From assembly GCF_000372725.1 (NCBI RefSeq), contig NW_005200881.1:834850-898849 (forward strand): DNA of 64,000 nt, in the 5' to 3' direction. How positions within the stretch are numbered: the stretch's first letter is position 1; the number at the start of each line of letters is the position of its first letter. The notes under the pieces are model-generated. The model had not been told where the DNA came from, made no database searches, and saw nothing but the letters and a program-made list of their open reading frames with translations. Below are positions 26,008-35,709 of the stretch, piece after piece. Origin of the DNA: Emiliania huxleyi CCMP1516. Its lineage: Eukaryota; Haptophyta; Isochrysidales; Noelaerhabdaceae. The position numbers and the translations under genes are program-made.

Positions 26008-27341
26008 CTACGGCTCGGAATCAAAGAGCGTCTTCAGAGCGGCGTAGAAGGTGCGCTCGTCAAGGCGTCCGGCCGCGTCGGCGTGCGCCGCCATCGCCCT
26101 CCGCGCAGCCGAGCGGCCGATCGCCTCGCGCTTCAGCGCCCTCGCCTATTCACAGCCAGCGACAGGCGTGAAGAGACGCTGTTCACAGCTCGTTGTTCCG
26201 CGCCTTGGGCGCATGCTCGCCGCCGCGTGCGCGAAGCGGTCAAGGCCCTCCTCGATGCCCGCGCTGCGCGCCGCCTTTGCCTTTGGTGCGAGGGTGCGGC
26301 CGAGAGCTTCGATCGCCGCCGCCCAGTCTTCCTTCGTCAGCCAGCCCTCCCGGGACGCGAACCGCTCCATCACGCGCCGCGCAGCCGCGTCGTCGACCGC
26401 CGCGCTGAGCCGCTTGCGCGCACCCCTCGCGAAGGCCGGAAGGGCCTTCTCGATCATCGCCGCTCGCGCCTCGCCGGGCCAGCGGTGCCCGGCGGCGCAC
26501 GCGACGTCGCCGATCTGGAACCAGACAACGAGCGAGTAGCGCGCGCATCCGCCCGCCTCTTCGCAGCTCGCGTTGACCCCGTGCAGCAGCTCGAAGTTGT
26601 GGACGGCCGCGGCGCCGACGGCGAGGCTCGCGGGGCGGGGCGTTGAGTGGAGGGTCTCGAGGACGTAAAGCCCCGGGCCTGAGAGAGGTTAGTCAAGGCT
26701 AGTCGAGGGTGATAAGGTCGGTTAAGGTTGAATGAGGTAGTTGAGGGCCTGAGTCGGCGGACTGCAGCTCGACGACGGCTGTCACCGCGGCCTGCACGTC
26801 GCGGTGCGGCGGCAGACGCGATCGCTCCGCGCCCGGGCGGTACCTGAACGATTGAAGGATAAAGCGGGACACCTCATGGCGGAGAGCTGCGCTGATGCGG
26901 ATCTTGGGGGCGGTACAAGCAGGGTCGGGTACCTTCGCACGAGGGATGTGCACGGCACGCATCTTCGGCAGAAGTGCTTTCGCACGAAGGGCGTCACGCA
27001 ATCCTCGACGCGACGACGGACACTCTCCCACACGGCGGTGTCCGCGTTGCCCTCCGGCTCGTACACGCCTTCGATGACGAGCGCGTCGCGGCCGTCGCGC
27101 AGGAGGTAGAGCTCGAACGAGGGCTCGCCGTCGGCCGTGTCGGCCTGCGTGTCGAACGCGCTCCCTGCCTCGGCGAGCTGCACAAGCTCGGCCGCCTCCT
27201 CCTGCGAGAAGAGCGACTCGAGCCGGTGCAGCGCCACCGGCCGCCCCGGCTCGAAGACGTTGTATAGCTGCTCGGAGGTCCACCTCGTCGAGCGCGGGCA
27301 CCCCCCGAGGCCCGCCTCGACCCGCTCGGCGTCTGTCGCGA

Positions 27342-27388
<47 letters not shown>

Positions 27389-27412
27389 GGCTGCGGCTGC
27401 GGCTGCGGCTGC

Positions 27413-27446
<34 letters not shown>

Positions 27447-28986
27447 GCGAGAGCTCGTTGCCGAGCGCGTCCTGCTCGGCCTCGCTGGCCGTGGCTCGGT
27501 CCGTCCCCTCTCTCCGCATTGATTGTGCTTCGAGGTGCTCGACGAAATCGGAGTACCGCTTGATCTGCCGCGCCTTGTCGGAGCCCGCTTTGCCAAAGGC
27601 GCCGTCCTGTTGCAGCCGCTTCAGCTGCAGCTTAGCGTTCTCGAGGGGCGACTTGCGCCATCGGTCGACGCTGCCCGTCCGGCATCCGGCAGCGACGAGC
27701 AGCTCTGCGATTTGCGTGTGAGCCCCGAGGGCGGCGAGGTGCAGAGGCGTCGAGCCGTGAGCGTCCGTGGCGTCGGCGTCGGCACCGCGCTCCAGCAGCA
27801 CGGCGGCGGCAGCAGCTTGGCCTCGCAAGCAGGCAACGTGCAAGGGAGTGAGGTGCCGCTCGTCGAGCTCGTCCACCACGGCGCTGGAGTGCATCAGCCG
27901 GCTTCGCAGCAAGCTGGCGTCGCCCCTCGCCGCGGCGTCGTGGAGGGACGAAATGTCAATCGGGCCTCGGGCTGCGTCCGCCGGCCAGCGGACGTGGAAC
28001 TCACCTTTTCTCGGCAGCTCGTGTGGCGGCGGAAAACTGTGCTCCATCATCACAGTTCTGCTCGGGTGCAGAGCGACGCTCGTCGCCGCCCGCGTTAGCG
28101 CCAGCCGCATTGGCAGAGGAGGCAGTTCAGCGGGCCCGCGGATTCTATGCGCAGTGGGCACGCTTCGGACTGGATGGCCGTCCGTCCGGTACAAGCCGCG
28201 TCTCCGCCAATCGGCATCGCTCAACGGCACGCACGGTAGACTTCCTTCGGAGGCGGGCTTTGAACCGCTCCACCAGTTCACGGCGAGCACAAAGCGCCGC
28301 GCTTCGTCGTCCGTGGTCTGAGGCGCCAGCTCATGCGGGACGCCATGTAGCAAATTGCCGCGAAACACGAGGTGGGAGGTTGGCTCCCCGTACACGAGCA
28401 AGCCCTCTTTTGCTAGGGGAGGATCCATCGAAGAAGGACAGACCGCGCCGGGAACCTTGAGGCACGCGTCGTCGCCAAACCGCTGATCGAGAACGAGCGT
28501 CGGCGTGCCGCCAGACGACAAATATGTCACGGTGCCCACTTCGGGAAACCGGATTCGGCTCTCCTTCTCGAGGAGAGCCTGGTCCTTGTCCCAGTGCGCA
28601 TCCTGGCCAGCCGAGGCCGTGGTATTCCGAAACCACCACTCTGCCCCGATGACTGCCGTCGACTGGCCTCCAAAGTCGGCCTCGTAAATGTGATACAAAA
28701 CCTCCTCGACGGCGCTGCGAGGCGTGCGGCGTTTGCCTGCATCATCAACGAGCGGCATCCACCAGGCGCTGTCCGATAGAAGCGATGGCATCGCCGCCAG
28801 CAGCTGTTGGACCATGTCGGGAGTGAGAATGTGATGATGCACCACTGCAAAGCGATCGGCCAGACCGGCAGCAGCCCATGCGTCCGACGTCGCGCTGCAG
28901 CGGTCGTCTGTGGTGCTGTCCTGCGTCGAACAACAGCCATGCGTTTGCAGCGTGAGAGCCACGGCGGCGGCAGTGGTGAGTCGCAT
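26008..28986 (-). CDS. Secreted-type prolyl 4-hydroxylase-like protein with a second oxygenase-like domain and ankyrin repeats
   Basis: Four exons (28986-26933, 26843-26749, 26678-26221, 26145-26008) give 914 residues. Residues 1-18 look like a signal peptide. Residues about 45-270 form an oxygenase-like domain with HWDKD (His131, Asp133) and a later LLHGVPHE His, as in Fe(II)/2-oxoglutarate enzymes. Ankyrin repeats follow at about 345-450 (TPLHVACLRGQ, STPLHLAALG), then a polyglutamine/QP tract. Residues about 600-790 are a prolyl 4-hydroxylase domain: LVRRYRPGAE, PHRDVQAAV (HxD), GPGLYVLE, LLHGV and RYSLVVWF. The C-terminal helical region ends in KTLFDSEP. The likely role is hydroxylation of prolines in secreted proteins. 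Introns 2 and 3 are GC-AG and intron 1 GT-AG. Confidence 0.85.
27342..27443 (-). repeat. (CTG)n polyglutamine / QP tract
   Basis: A CAG-type triplet repeat on the coding strand encodes about 15 Gln, then alternating Gln-Pro, then about 10 Gln, between the ankyrin and C-terminal hydroxylase domains. It is likely length-polymorphic. Confidence 0.95.
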
Positions 28987-29049
28987 ATATGCGCTGCGGG
29001 CCCGAGACCAACGCCAGCACTCGCAGCGCCCGATGGTAGCGATGGGGTG

Positions 29050-29145
29050 CCCCGCAGAAAAAAGAATTTTCGCTGTTCGCCAGCTGTCCCTCGCACAAGA
29101 AACCATCCCTCCCTTGGGTTGTCTGTTTTCTTTCTTTCACTCCAA
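29050..29145 (+). repeat. Dispersed motif copy (AGAATTTTCGC ... CCATCCCTCCCTTGG ... TTTTCTTTCTTTC)
   Basis: About 90 bp upstream of the P4H-like start codon, matching in order and spacing a copy at 39908-39978. A partial copy is at 39797-39831, and weaker inverted copies lie near 35041 and 40565-40665. It may be a short dispersed element or a shared regulatory or 5'-UTR module. Confidence 0.6.
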
Positions 29146-29196
29146 GTTGTAGGTTGATAACTGCACTCCAAGGTGCTCCAAAACGGTCACCGAGAT

Positions 29197-30225
29197 CTAT
29201 CGTTCCGATCCCACCGCGTTCCGCTTCGCTTCGCCGCCGACGCGGAGGACAAAGACGGCGTCGTCGAGCGAGTAGTGCGTGCGCCCGACGTCGGACGACG
29301 ACAGGTACGGCAGCCGCGTCCATGCCAGCAGAGACGCGTCCCTCCGCCCGCCCTCCGCCCCTCCTCCGCCCTGGCGCAGCGCCTCGAGCGCCGCGTCGAC
29401 AAAGGCAGCGGCCGCCCGCCCGAAGCCGCGCGTGTGGCCAGAGGCGCGCCTCAGCTGCAGAGGGCGCCTCGGCGGGCGGCGCCGGTCTCCCGGCAGCTGG
29501 ACGGACCCTCGGAAGGGGAGCACCACCGCGCAGACGACGAGCCCTCCCGCGGGGTCGAGGCGAGAGGCCGCGGACCGGAGCAGGCCCGCTGGGTCGTCCA
29601 CCCGATCGAGCACGTTGAGCAGGGAGACGGCCTGGAAGCGCTCCCTCGGGTCGAGCTCCGACAGGCTTGCGGCGGCGCGGAAGCCCCAGCGCCGGCCTAG
29701 CTCCCGCCGCAGCGGCGCGCTCGACTCGAGGGCGGTGACTCGGGAGCCGTCGGAGAGACCGAGGGCCGAGGCGAGCGCGTGCGTGACGGTGCCGGTCCCG
29801 GAGCCGATGTCGAGTAGGAGGGATGACGGAGGCTGCGGCGCGGCCCGCTCGAGGAGAGGGCGCAGCTGGGCGGAGCTCGCGACAAACATCCGCACCCTGC
29901 CCAAGGCTGCGGAGGCGTCGACCCGGGTCCATCCGATCCGGAGGAGCACGGCGTACGCCTTGTGCTTGAGCAGGAGTGCCCAGCGGCCGCGCAGCGAGGC
30001 CGCCTCGCTGCGGCTGGCCGCCAGGAAGGCGCTCGTCTCGGCGTCAGGCGCGGATGCGATGAGCGTGGAGCGGAGCGATTCCGGGAGCGAGCCGGCGTCG
30101 ACCGAGTACGCCTCAGCGCCAGGATCGCTTCGCAGCGCCGGCGTGGGGAGCTGCAAGCCCAGGCAGACCAGGGTCAACGTGCAGAGGAGCGCGGCGATCC
30201 GCAGGCAGTCGGAGGAGAGGCGCAT
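29197..30225 (-). CDS. METTL9: METTL9 (DREV)-like protein histidine methyltransferase
   Basis: 342 residues, single exon. METTL9 enzymes methylate histidine N1 in His-x-His motifs. Family features visible are an N-terminal hydrophobic signal/anchor (LRIAALLCTLTLVCLGL), motif I LLLDIGSGTGTVT, VSLLNVLDRVDDP, the post-I strand GGLVVCAVVLPF, and the C-terminal tail TRLPYLSS...YSLDDAVFVL, closely like the animal METTL9 tail. The start at 30225 gives the signal-anchor. It lies 210 bp downstream of the P4H-like start on the same strand and 301 bp from the divergent NOB1 fusion gene. Confidence 0.9.
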   Translation of the reverse strand: MRLSSDCLRIAALLCTLTLVCLGLQLPTPALRSDPGAEAYSVDAGSLPESLRSTLIASAPDAETSAFLAASRSEAASLRGRWALLLKHKAYAVLLRIGWTRVDASAALGRVRMFVASSAQLRPLLERAAPQPPSSLLLDIGSGTGTVTHALASALGLSDGSRVTALESSAPLRRELGRRWGFRAAASLSELDPRERFQAVSLLNVLDRVDDPAGLLRSAASRLDPAGGLVVCAVVLPFRGSVQLPGDRRRPPRRPLQLRRASGHTRGFGRAAAAFVDAALEALRQGGGGAEGGRRDASLLAWTRLPYLSSSDVGRTHYSLDDAVFVLRVGGEAKRNAVGSER

Positions 30226-30526
30226 GGCAACGTTCAAGCACTGAGTGGGCTGGCAGCTGCTGCAATCGCGTGGGCACCGTTGCCGCGAGTCGCTGCTGCT
30301 GCTGCGGCGGCGGCGGCGGCGGCGGCTGCGGAGGCGAGGGCAGCGGGGGCGGCAGCGGGGACGGTGGCCAGCGCGGCGGCCGCGGACTTTTTTTCTTTTT
30401 ACTACCGCACTCCTGGCATTACGAGAGAGCGTGTGGTCATCCACTCCTACAAAAGAAAATGAGGTGCGGCCTGGCGAGACGGAACGTAGCCGCCACGGCC
30501 TCACCCGGCTCCACCCCGCCCCCACG
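30226..30526. promoter_or_regulatory. Divergent METTL9 / NOB1 intergenic region
   Basis: About 300 bp between two divergent starts. It contains a GCTGCT to (GGC)n run at about 30293-30350, then a T-rich patch near 30390. It probably acts as a bidirectional promoter, inferred from position only. Confidence 0.4.
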
Positions 30527-32975
30527 ATGAGGTTCCTCGTCGTCGACTCCGGTCCAATCATCCGTGGCGCGCGGATCGAGCAGATGGGCGCCGAGCGGCT
30601 GGTCACCATCCCCGAGGTGCTCTCCGAGATTCGCGACGAGCAGGCGCGTGCGCGGCTGGCGGCGCTGCCGTGCGAGCTCGAGGTGCGTGAGCCGAGCGAG
30701 GAGGCCCTCCTCGCGATCAAGCGCTTCGCCAAGCTGACGGGCGACCTCCCGGTCCTCTCTTCCGTCGATCTGCGCGTCCTGGCGCTCGCGTGGATGCTCG
30801 AGAAGCAGGAGTGCGACGGCACAGAGCACCTCCGCACAGAGCCGCTCCCACGAGGCGCCGCCGCGCAGAAGCTGCGGCTCCAGCAGCGCGCCGCGGCGGC
30901 GGCGGTGTCGAGCGAGCCGGCTCCGGCCCAGCGCGAGCTCCCGACCTTCATCGAGTCGTCCTTTGGCAGCCGCGCCGAGTACGAGGCGTGGGCGGCAGAG
31001 CAACGGGCGGCTCAAGCGCCGGCGGCCGCGGCGCCGGCAGCGGGAGAGGCGGCGGCGGGGCTTGAGGCCGAGATGCGAGCCCTCGCGCTCCGCGCCGATA
31101 CCGCCGCGGCGGCGGCAGCCCCTGCTCCTGGCGTGCGGAGGAGCGGCGCGGCTCCGTGGGGCGGCGGGAAGCAGGCGCAACAAAAGCAGGGCGCGCAGCT
31201 GGCGGCGCCGAGGCCGGGCGCGGCTGAGGCTGCGCCGGTGGCGTGGGCCGAGGAGGGCGCGGCGTTGCCCGGCGGCGGTGCGGAGGAGGAGGTCCGGTTC
31301 GGGGGCTCGGACTTTCCATCGCTCGCCGAGGCCTCCTCGGGCGGCGGCGGGGCGGCGGCTAGCGAGTCGCTGCTACCTGGCTGGCCGGCGGACGCAGACG
31401 AGCGGTTTGCGGACGCGGGCGAGGAGGGGGAGGGGGTGGACGAGGAGGGGGGGGAGGACGGCGAGGAGGAGGCGGCGGCGGAGGAGGAGGAGCAGGAGGA
31501 GGAGGAGGAGGAGGAGGAGGAGGAGGAGGAGGAGGTGGTGGAGGAGGTGCTTGATGACCGGCCTTGCCTCGTGCTGCCCGGGCTGTACGTCGGCTCGGTC
31601 GACGCGGCGCGCAACGCGTCCGCCCTGCTGTCGTGCGGCATCTCCCACGTGCTCACCGTCGCGAAGGAGGAGCTCGCGCTGCCGGACGCGGGGTGGGCGG
31701 CGGGCCTCGCGCACGAGTTGGTCCCCGTCGAAGACTCTGAGGACGAGAACCTGCTGCCGCACTTCGACCGCTGCGCCGACTTCATCGACTCGGCGCGCGC
31801 ATCGCTCGCGCCCGGCGCCGGCGGCGGCGGCGGGGTGCTGGTGCACTGCCTTGCGGGCCGGTCTCGCTCCGTCGCGGTCGTGTGCGCGTACCTCATGCGC
31901 ACCGCCGACGAGCCGCTCAGCGTCGCCGCCGCGCTGCGCCGCGTGCAGCAGCTGCGGCCGTGGGCGCAGCCGAACCCGTCTTTCCTGGTGCAGCTGCGCG
32001 AGTACGAGCAGCGGCTACGGGCGCCGCCGCCGGCCGCCGCCGCGGCCGCCGCCGCCGGCTTGGAGGCGAGCGGCGGTCGCGAGGAGTTCGAAGAGTCGAC
32101 TCCGCTTGAGGGCGACGAGCACCCGGACTCAACAGGTGATGTCCCGGACATGTCCGTCACGTGTCCTTGGCATGTCCGATAGGCGACGAGGACCCGGACC
32201 TGCCTTGGATCACGCCCGCCAACCTGCGCAAGACGCAGGCGAGCGACGCGCGGCACGCGGGCGCGCCGAAGGAGACGACGCGTGTGGGCTGCATCACGAC
32301 CGACTACGCGATGCAGTCCGTCCTCCTCCAGATGGGGCTCAAGCTCCTCTCGGTCGACGGCATGCTCCTCCGCTCCATCAAGCAGTGGGTCCTCCGCTGC
32401 TCGGGCTGCTACAAGGCGCCACGCCTAGACGTCGGCTGCGCCTCGGGTACCTCGGCTGTACTCTGGCTATATCTGGGGCTGTGCCGCAAGTCGCCCCGCC
32501 GCGAGCGCAGCCCCGGCCGCCGCAGCCGCGACGCGCCCGTGACGCGTCCACGACGCGCCCGCAGGAGCACCGGCAGCTGGAGCTCCAGTTCTGCTCCAAG
32601 TGCGGCAACGCGTCCCTCGTCCGCCTCGCCGCCATCGTCGACAACCGCGGCAACCAGCGGCTGCTCCCGGAAAAGGGGGCGCCGGCGCGCGTGCGCTCGA
32701 CAAACATCCGCGGCACCAAGTACGCGATGCCGATGCCCAAGGCGGGCCGCCACGCCAACAACCTTGTTCTCGCCGAGGACCAGCTCCTCGAGGCGCAGGA
32801 GAAGTCGCGCAAGCAGGGCCGCAAGAAGGGGCACGACGTCTTCGACCCCGACTACGACGTGGACGCCCACTTTGGCCGCGCCGGCAAGAAGGGCGCCGCC
32901 TCGCGCGTCAACGTCAAGGTGGGGTACGGCAAGAAGAACCCGAACGACGTGCGCTCGCGACCCAAGCGCACGTAA
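30527..32975 (+). CDS. NOB1: NOB1-type pre-rRNA endonuclease with an inserted dual-specificity phosphatase domain
   Basis: Three exons (30527-32135, 32183-32415, 32565-32975) give 750 residues. The N-terminal PIN nuclease (1-105) has VVDSGPIIRG with the metal Asp, then IPEVLSEIRDE and LPVLSSVDLRVLALA. After an Ala-rich and acidic region, residues about 344-500 are a complete dual-specificity phosphatase (LPGLYVGS, VEDSEDENLLPHF with a candidate general-acid Asp, VHCLAGRSRS = HCx5R at 440-441). NOB1 then resumes: LPWITPANLRK, AMQSVLLQMGL, and the zinc ribbon RCSGCYK / FCSKCGN. PIN and phosphatase share one exon. NOB1 makes the final 18S 3' cut in the cytoplasm. A linked phosphatase is unusual. 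Intron 1 is GT-AG (47 nt) and intron 2 GC-AG. Confidence 0.9.
31425..31545 (+). repeat. (GAG)n acidic tract in the NOB1 fusion
   Basis: A GAGGAG repeat encodes a run of more than twenty mostly Glu residues directly before the phosphatase domain. It probably marks the join between the PIN half and the inserted domain. Confidence 0.9.
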
Positions 32976-33280
32976 CCCCCTGTGTATACGCTCCTCGCTC
33001 TTTCTTGTGTGCGCGTGTGTGAGAGAGTCGAGATGCGAGGCTTCAGCACCGGCTCGTGTGTCCGAAGCGATCCTCGAGCTATACTCCCAGTCCGCCTCGA
33101 GGTACGGTATGGAAAGCGTCTCCACACACCAGCCTCACGCGCCGCCTATTATACTTGGAGCAGTGGCCACGTGGCAAGGGACTTGAGCATGAGCGCGTCG
33201 ATCCCGCAAAGTCTGCACGTGGCGGGTGGCGCGTGCGTCCCTTCCGGCCCCTACCACTCCCCCGGCCGCGTGCCACCGCC

Positions 33281-35008
33281 ATGGATTTCGACCTGGGCAG
33301 TTTCGCAGAGGGCCTTACCACTACGGCCCCTGCCACGCCACTCTGCTGGCGAGACGATCCCGAGAGCTCGCTCTCCGACTGGATTCTCCGAGTCGAGGCT
33401 CCAGGCGCAAACGCGACGTACCACGTGCACAGGGCCACGCTCGCGACTGGCGTCCGGCGGAGCGAATACTTCGCCCGCCTCTTCACGGGCGCTGGCACTT
33501 CTGGCCTCGTCGAGAACGTTCAGGGCAGCAGCACGTTCCAGCTGGAGCCCTCCGCAGCGAACGCCTTCCCAGCTTTCCTCGACTTTGTCTACAAGGGTGA
33601 GCTGGCAATCAGCGATGCCTCGGCCATGGCCCTGCTGCACCTCGCCGAGTACTTCCTCAACCGGCCGCTCCACGACCAGGTCACAAAGTACGTGCAGACC
33701 GCTCTCAAAGGCGCGCCGGGCTCCGAGGCGGGCAATCGCACAGCCAGTTCGGCGCCCCTCTTTCTTGCGGAGGCCAACCTCTACGCGTTGGACAAGGCTG
33801 CAGGCGTGTGCGCAAGGGTCTGCGCGACGCACCTTCTCACTCGTGACCTCGGGTACTGCGGTGGGCTCGCGCCTCCGCTCTTTTTGCGCGTGGTCGAGGC
33901 AGTCGAGTGCACGAGCCCAGAGCAGTCTATCGCGCTCTCCGATCACGTTGCGGCATATGTCAACGCGCAGTCTCCGCCCCTGGAGCACCTCGGCCCGTTG
34001 CCTCTCATCGACGTGACGATGCTGGAAGGCCTCACCGCGAAGCTGACCGCCGTCTCCGCCGATTCGGCTCTCGATCTGCTCGGCCACGCGCTCGCGCGCC
34101 AGGGTGCCGAGCGACTCCAGTCCGAGTGCGCCAAGACGATTGGCGCGAAGTGGGAGGGCGGGCTGCTGCCGACGATCGTATCCTCGCTGGCGTCGAAAGA
34201 CGAGGGCACCGCATCCGGCGACCAAGGCTCTGCATGGACGCCGCTTGGGGCGGGCACGTACCCTGCTGGGCTGCAGTTTAGCCTGCTCTCGCACGCGCTG
34301 GTGCACGCGAGCACTGAGCTGGAGGACCTGCGCAGTCGGCTCGCTGCCGCCAATGCGCGCATCAAGGAGTATGAGACCCCGAAGTTCATGCATGTGTGCA
34401 ACGGTATGGCTGTGGATGGGTCTAAGTACAAGGTGACGAGCTCTTGCAATGACCATCGCTATGCCATCATGACGCCAGGCGTGGCCGCGGGCGTGTTCCG
34501 GTGGTCTGTCAAGGTGCACTTTGGACAGCAGCACGGATACCACAACGGCTGGGTCTTCGTCGGAGTGATCAGTAATCTGGCTACGAACACCTACGGGACC
34601 TACCAGGACAGCACGTCCTTTGGCTGGGCGGGCGGGAGCTCGAACGGCTCGTACTATAAGGCTGGGCGCGGCGAGTGCAACTCTCGAGATGGGTGGAACG
34701 GCTGGCAAACAGGCGACACCGCAGAGCTCACCCTCGACTGCGGCAAGAAGACGCTCTCGCTGAAACACGACCGCACCAACAAGACATACACGCTGACCGA
34801 CCTCCCCACCGGAAAAACCTGGTACGGCCATGTGAACCTACGGAGCTCAGGCGATTCCGTGGAGATGCGGGCGCTTCGAGATGGGGAGGTGCAGGTGCTT
34901 CGAGATGAGGTCGAGGAGGTTGAGGAGGTTGAGGAGGTTGAGGAGGTTGAGGAGGTTAAGGAAGCGAGAGATTCAAGAGATTTTTATTATCTTGAGGAGG
35001 TTGATTGA
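33281..35008 (+). CDS. BTB/POZ protein with C-terminal SPRY-like domain
   Basis: Single-exon, 575 residues. Residues about 30-140 are a BTB fold (HRATLATGVRRSEYFARLF, FPAFLDFVYKGEL, LLHLAEYFL). A helical BACK-like middle is followed at about 365-545 by a SPRY/B30.2-like sandwich (VFRWSVKVHFGQQHGYHNGWVFVGV, SFGWAGG, LTLDCGKKTLSL). The short Val-Glu tail is coded by a GAGGTT repeat. BTB-SPRY proteins often recruit substrates to Cullin-3 ubiquitin ligases; that role here is inferred. The start at 33281 (context CCGCCATGG) was chosen because upstream codons are not conserved-looking. Confidence 0.82.
   Translation: MDFDLGSFAEGLTTTAPATPLCWRDDPESSLSDWILRVEAPGANATYHVHRATLATGVRRSEYFARLFTGAGTSGLVENVQGSSTFQLEPSAANAFPAFLDFVYKGELAISDASAMALLHLAEYFLNRPLHDQVTKYVQTALKGAPGSEAGNRTASSAPLFLAEANLYALDKAAGVCARVCATHLLTRDLGYCGGLAPPLFLRVVEAVECTSPEQSIALSDHVAAYVNAQSPPLEHLGPLPLIDVTMLEGLTAKLTAVSADSALDLLGHALARQGAERLQSECAKTIGAKWEGGLLPTIVSSLASKDEGTASGDQGSAWTPLGAGTYPAGLQFSLLSHALVHASTELEDLRSRLAAANARIKEYETPKFMHVCNGMAVDGSKYKVTSSCNDHRYAIMTPGVAAGVFRWSVKVHFGQQHGYHNGWVFVGVISNLATNTYGTYQDSTSFGWAGGSSNGSYYKAGRGECNSRDGWNGWQTGDTAELTLDCGKKTLSLKHDRTNKTYTLTDLPTGKTWYGHVNLRSSGDSVEMRALRDGEVQVLRDEVEEVEEVEEVEEVEEVKEARDSRDFYYLEEVD
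34905..34960 (+). repeat. GAGGTT hexanucleotide repeat
   Basis: Tandem GAGGTTGAG units encode repeated Glu-Glu-Val at the C-terminus of the BTB-SPRY protein. Confidence 0.9.
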
Positions 35009-35709
35009 GGAGTTTGGAATTCCAAAAGGCTAAAGTCCGTAGAAAGAAAGAAAAACATACCGCCCAAAGGAGGGCTAACATTTGTTACTGTGCTGCATGA
35101 ATGCTTGCCCAGGTGTGAACAACACATCGTGACCACAACTCCGCAGGCGCCTGTTGATGGGTCCAGGTGATAGCCCTGGATGGGCAATGCATACGCCTAG
35201 TTGGACCTCAGATCGCCCGACCGCGTCCCGGTGCTTTGTGGTCGGATTTGTGACGCCGCCGCACCGCGCCGCGGCCGGGGGCCCTCCGGAGGCCAAGGAT
35301 GGCCGTGGCGGACCGGGACGAGCTCTGGGAGGTGGAGTGTCAGTGAGTATATTGTAGAGACTGACCATGTGCACAATATCTCTCACTCTAGCTAAGCCAG
35401 GGGAGGCGATGCCGGGGCCGTACAGCAGCTTGATGGTGCTTCGCCGGCGTGCGTCCCGGAGCGGTGCCGGACGGGGGCCCAGGGGAGGAAAATGGAGGAC
35501 AACGCCGACGCCGCTCTGATTCGACTTTTTACTTCAAACAAAGACAGTCGCACGCGCCGCAGCGCGGCGCGTGCGACTGTCAGGAGCGGATCCGTCAGTT
35601 AGTCGTGTTCACGCCGGGATCGTGTCCTCCACAACCTGGGCAACCATTCAGGGCAACGAGTACCCTAACCCCGCTAGCATTTCGCGATTTGGCCACGTGC
35701 TGCTGTCTC
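35009..35709. other. Gap between BTB-SPRY and helicase genes
   Basis: 700 bp with no supported gene. It contains an inverted weak copy of the dispersed CTTTCTTTC/CCCTCC motif at about 35041-35075. A G+C-rich inverted repeat is seen near 35547-35580 (AGTCGCACGCGCCGC, then GCGGCGCGTGCGACT), which could form a strong stem just upstream of the helicase start. Confidence 0.5.
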
